Origin: Brevundimonas sp. UBA7506
GTDB lineage: Bacteria; Pseudomonadota; Alphaproteobacteria; Caulobacterales; Caulobacteraceae
Direction: 5' to 3'
Length of the DNA stretch: 64,000 nt
Assembly: GCF_002479495.1 (NCBI RefSeq)
Contig: NZ_DLNQ01000010.1
Location: 205,458-269,457, forward strand
Part shown: in pieces, positions 63,338 through 64,000 of the stretch
Layout: every line of letters begins with the position of its first letter
How positions within the stretch are numbered: position 1 is the stretch's first letter
Notes under the pieces: generated by a model
What the model saw: only the letters and a program-made list of their open reading frames with translations
Told to the model about the DNA's origin: nothing
Database searches by the model: none
Program-made: the position numbers and the translations under genes

Positions 63338-64000
63338 TCAGCTCGCCGCGAACTTCATCAGCTTGATCGCGTCGAAGTTCTGCACCCCGCCGCCCACGCG
63401 CTTGGTTGTGTAGAACAGCACATAGGGCTTGGCCGAATAGGGGTCGCGCAGCACCCGCACCCCCGCGCGATCCACGATCAGATAGCCGCGCGAGAAGTCG
63501 CCGAACGCGATCGACAGGCTGTTGGCCGCCACATCCGGCATGGTCTCGATCTCGGTGACCGGATAGCCCAGCAGGCTGGCCGTCTCGCCCGGCCGCGTCG
63601 CCGGCGACCAGATATAGTTGCCGTCCGCGTCCTTGAACTTGCGCACCGCCGAGACCGTGCGGCGGTTCATCACGAAGCGTCCGTTCGGTCGATACTGGGC
63701 CTTGGGCGCATAGATCAGGTCGATCAGCTTGTCCGCCGGGTTGGTCGAGGCGAAGGCGCCCGCCGCGCCCGAGGCCACCGTGCCGATCTGGCCCCAGGTC
63801 TGCGTGCCTTCGCTCGCCGTCGCATAGGCCAGGAAGCCCTTGGGCTTGTTCACCCCGTCGCCGCTGACGAAGGCCGCCGTCTCCTGCGCCGCAAAGGCGT
63901 CCTCGACCTCGGCCGCCAGCCATTCGTCCAGGTCGATCAGGGCGTCGTCCAGCAGGCTCTGCGTCGCCGCCGGACAGGCGTACAGATCGGCCGACGAGAA
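63338..64000 (-). CDS. GTA major capsid protein gp5 (partial)
   Basis: An HK97-fold major capsid protein whose 5' end lies beyond the window. The frame is open to base 64000 (starting FSSADLYACPAATQSLLDDALIDLDEWLAAEVEDAFAAQETAAFVSGDGVNKPKGFL). DRAGVRVLRDPYSAKPYVLFYTTKRVGGGVQNFDAIKLMKFA is the usual C terminus. It forms the GTA head shell. An internal GTG at 63853 should not be taken as the start. Confidence 0.95.
   Translation of the reverse strand, partial: FSSADLYACPAATQSLLDDALIDLDEWLAAEVEDAFAAQETAAFVSGDGVNKPKGFLAYATASEGTQTWGQIGTVASGAAGAFASTNPADKLIDLIYAPKAQYRPNGRFVMNRRTVSAVRKFKDADGNYIWSPATRPGETASLLGYPVTEIETMPDVAANSLSIAFGDFSRGYLIVDRAGVRVLRDPYSAKPYVLFYTTKRVGGGVQNFDAIKLMKFAAS

Noticed and set aside
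63288..63923. Minus-strand frame overlapping the capsid gene
   Set aside because: Out of frame with the capsid protein, whose recognisable sequence continues to base 64000; the frame also runs through the R6 repeat.
53556..64000. Ordinary integrated prophage
   Set aside because: Gene order and families (DUF2460, DUF2163, NlpC/P60, TIM-barrel gp15) are those of gene transfer agents, with no integrase, lysis or repressor genes in the window.

Overview
The window looks like a chromosomal segment of a Caulobacterales alphaproteobacterium, most probably Brevundimonas or a close relative. This rests on very high GC, the gene content, RpoH with an intact RpoH box, an F1-ATPase zeta-type inhibitor, alpha-type 6S RNA between zapA and 5-formyl-THF cyclo-ligase, a gene-transfer-agent (GTA) cluster and many compound intergenic palindromes. 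The species call is inference from gene content, not from a search. No IS transposase, integrase, tRNA, rRNA or CRISPR array was found.

Layout. 1-606: no supported gene. 0.6-4.7 kb: SDR oxidoreductase; an ArsR/SdpI pair with a dyad operator; a hydrolase; a two-hairpin guanidine-II riboswitch in front of a SugE/Gdx exporter; a GST; a 36-residue membrane peptide. 4.8-15.3 kb: lytic transglycosylase, uracil-DNA glycosylase, ETF-ubiquinone oxidoreductase, TPR protein, ispE, glyQ, glyS. 15.4-30.8 kb: a purine-rich stretch (purB, purU, purC, purS, purQ, purL) mixed with a 2OG oxygenase, a deoxyinosine glycosylase, a fasciclin lipoprotein, the ATPase inhibitor, cfa, PEBP, MFS and small proteins, then ymdB-like and 5-formyl-THF cyclo-ligase. 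30.8-31.8 kb: 6S RNA, zapA, a DUF4164 protein. 31.9-44.3 kb: central carbon genes tkt, gap, pgk, fba with purT, cstA-ybdD, an esterase, a VOC protein and an S41 peptidase. 44.5-53.5 kb: DUF2799 lipoprotein, RluA/RluD-family synthase, glycosidase, rpoH, a pseudo-receiver protein, purA, serC, a DnaJ-like co-chaperone. 53.6-64.0 kb: an RcGTA-type structural cluster on the minus strand from the tail protein gp15 back to the major capsid protein, which runs off the right edge. Two opposite-strand cold-shock-like/DUF805 membrane genes sit between gp11 and gp12.

How the genes work together. Nine purine or one-carbon enzymes lie here. PurU releases formate from 10-formyl-THF, PurT uses formate for GAR formylation, and 5-formyl-THF cyclo-ligase repairs the folate pool. 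tkt, gap, pgk and fba form a glycolytic/pentose-phosphate block.

The most unusual signal is a family of two-hairpin palindromic elements (six inverted pairs and one single copy) at 31.1, 41.3-41.7, 43.0, 44.3-44.5, 49.0, 62.1 and 63.2 kb. Their second stem changes sequence while keeping base pairing, and in the 23-bp type the two copies of a pair share a loop that differs from other pairs. One pair forms the ends of a 430-bp unit that encodes little but a DUF559 (Vsr-like) nuclease, between gap and pgk.
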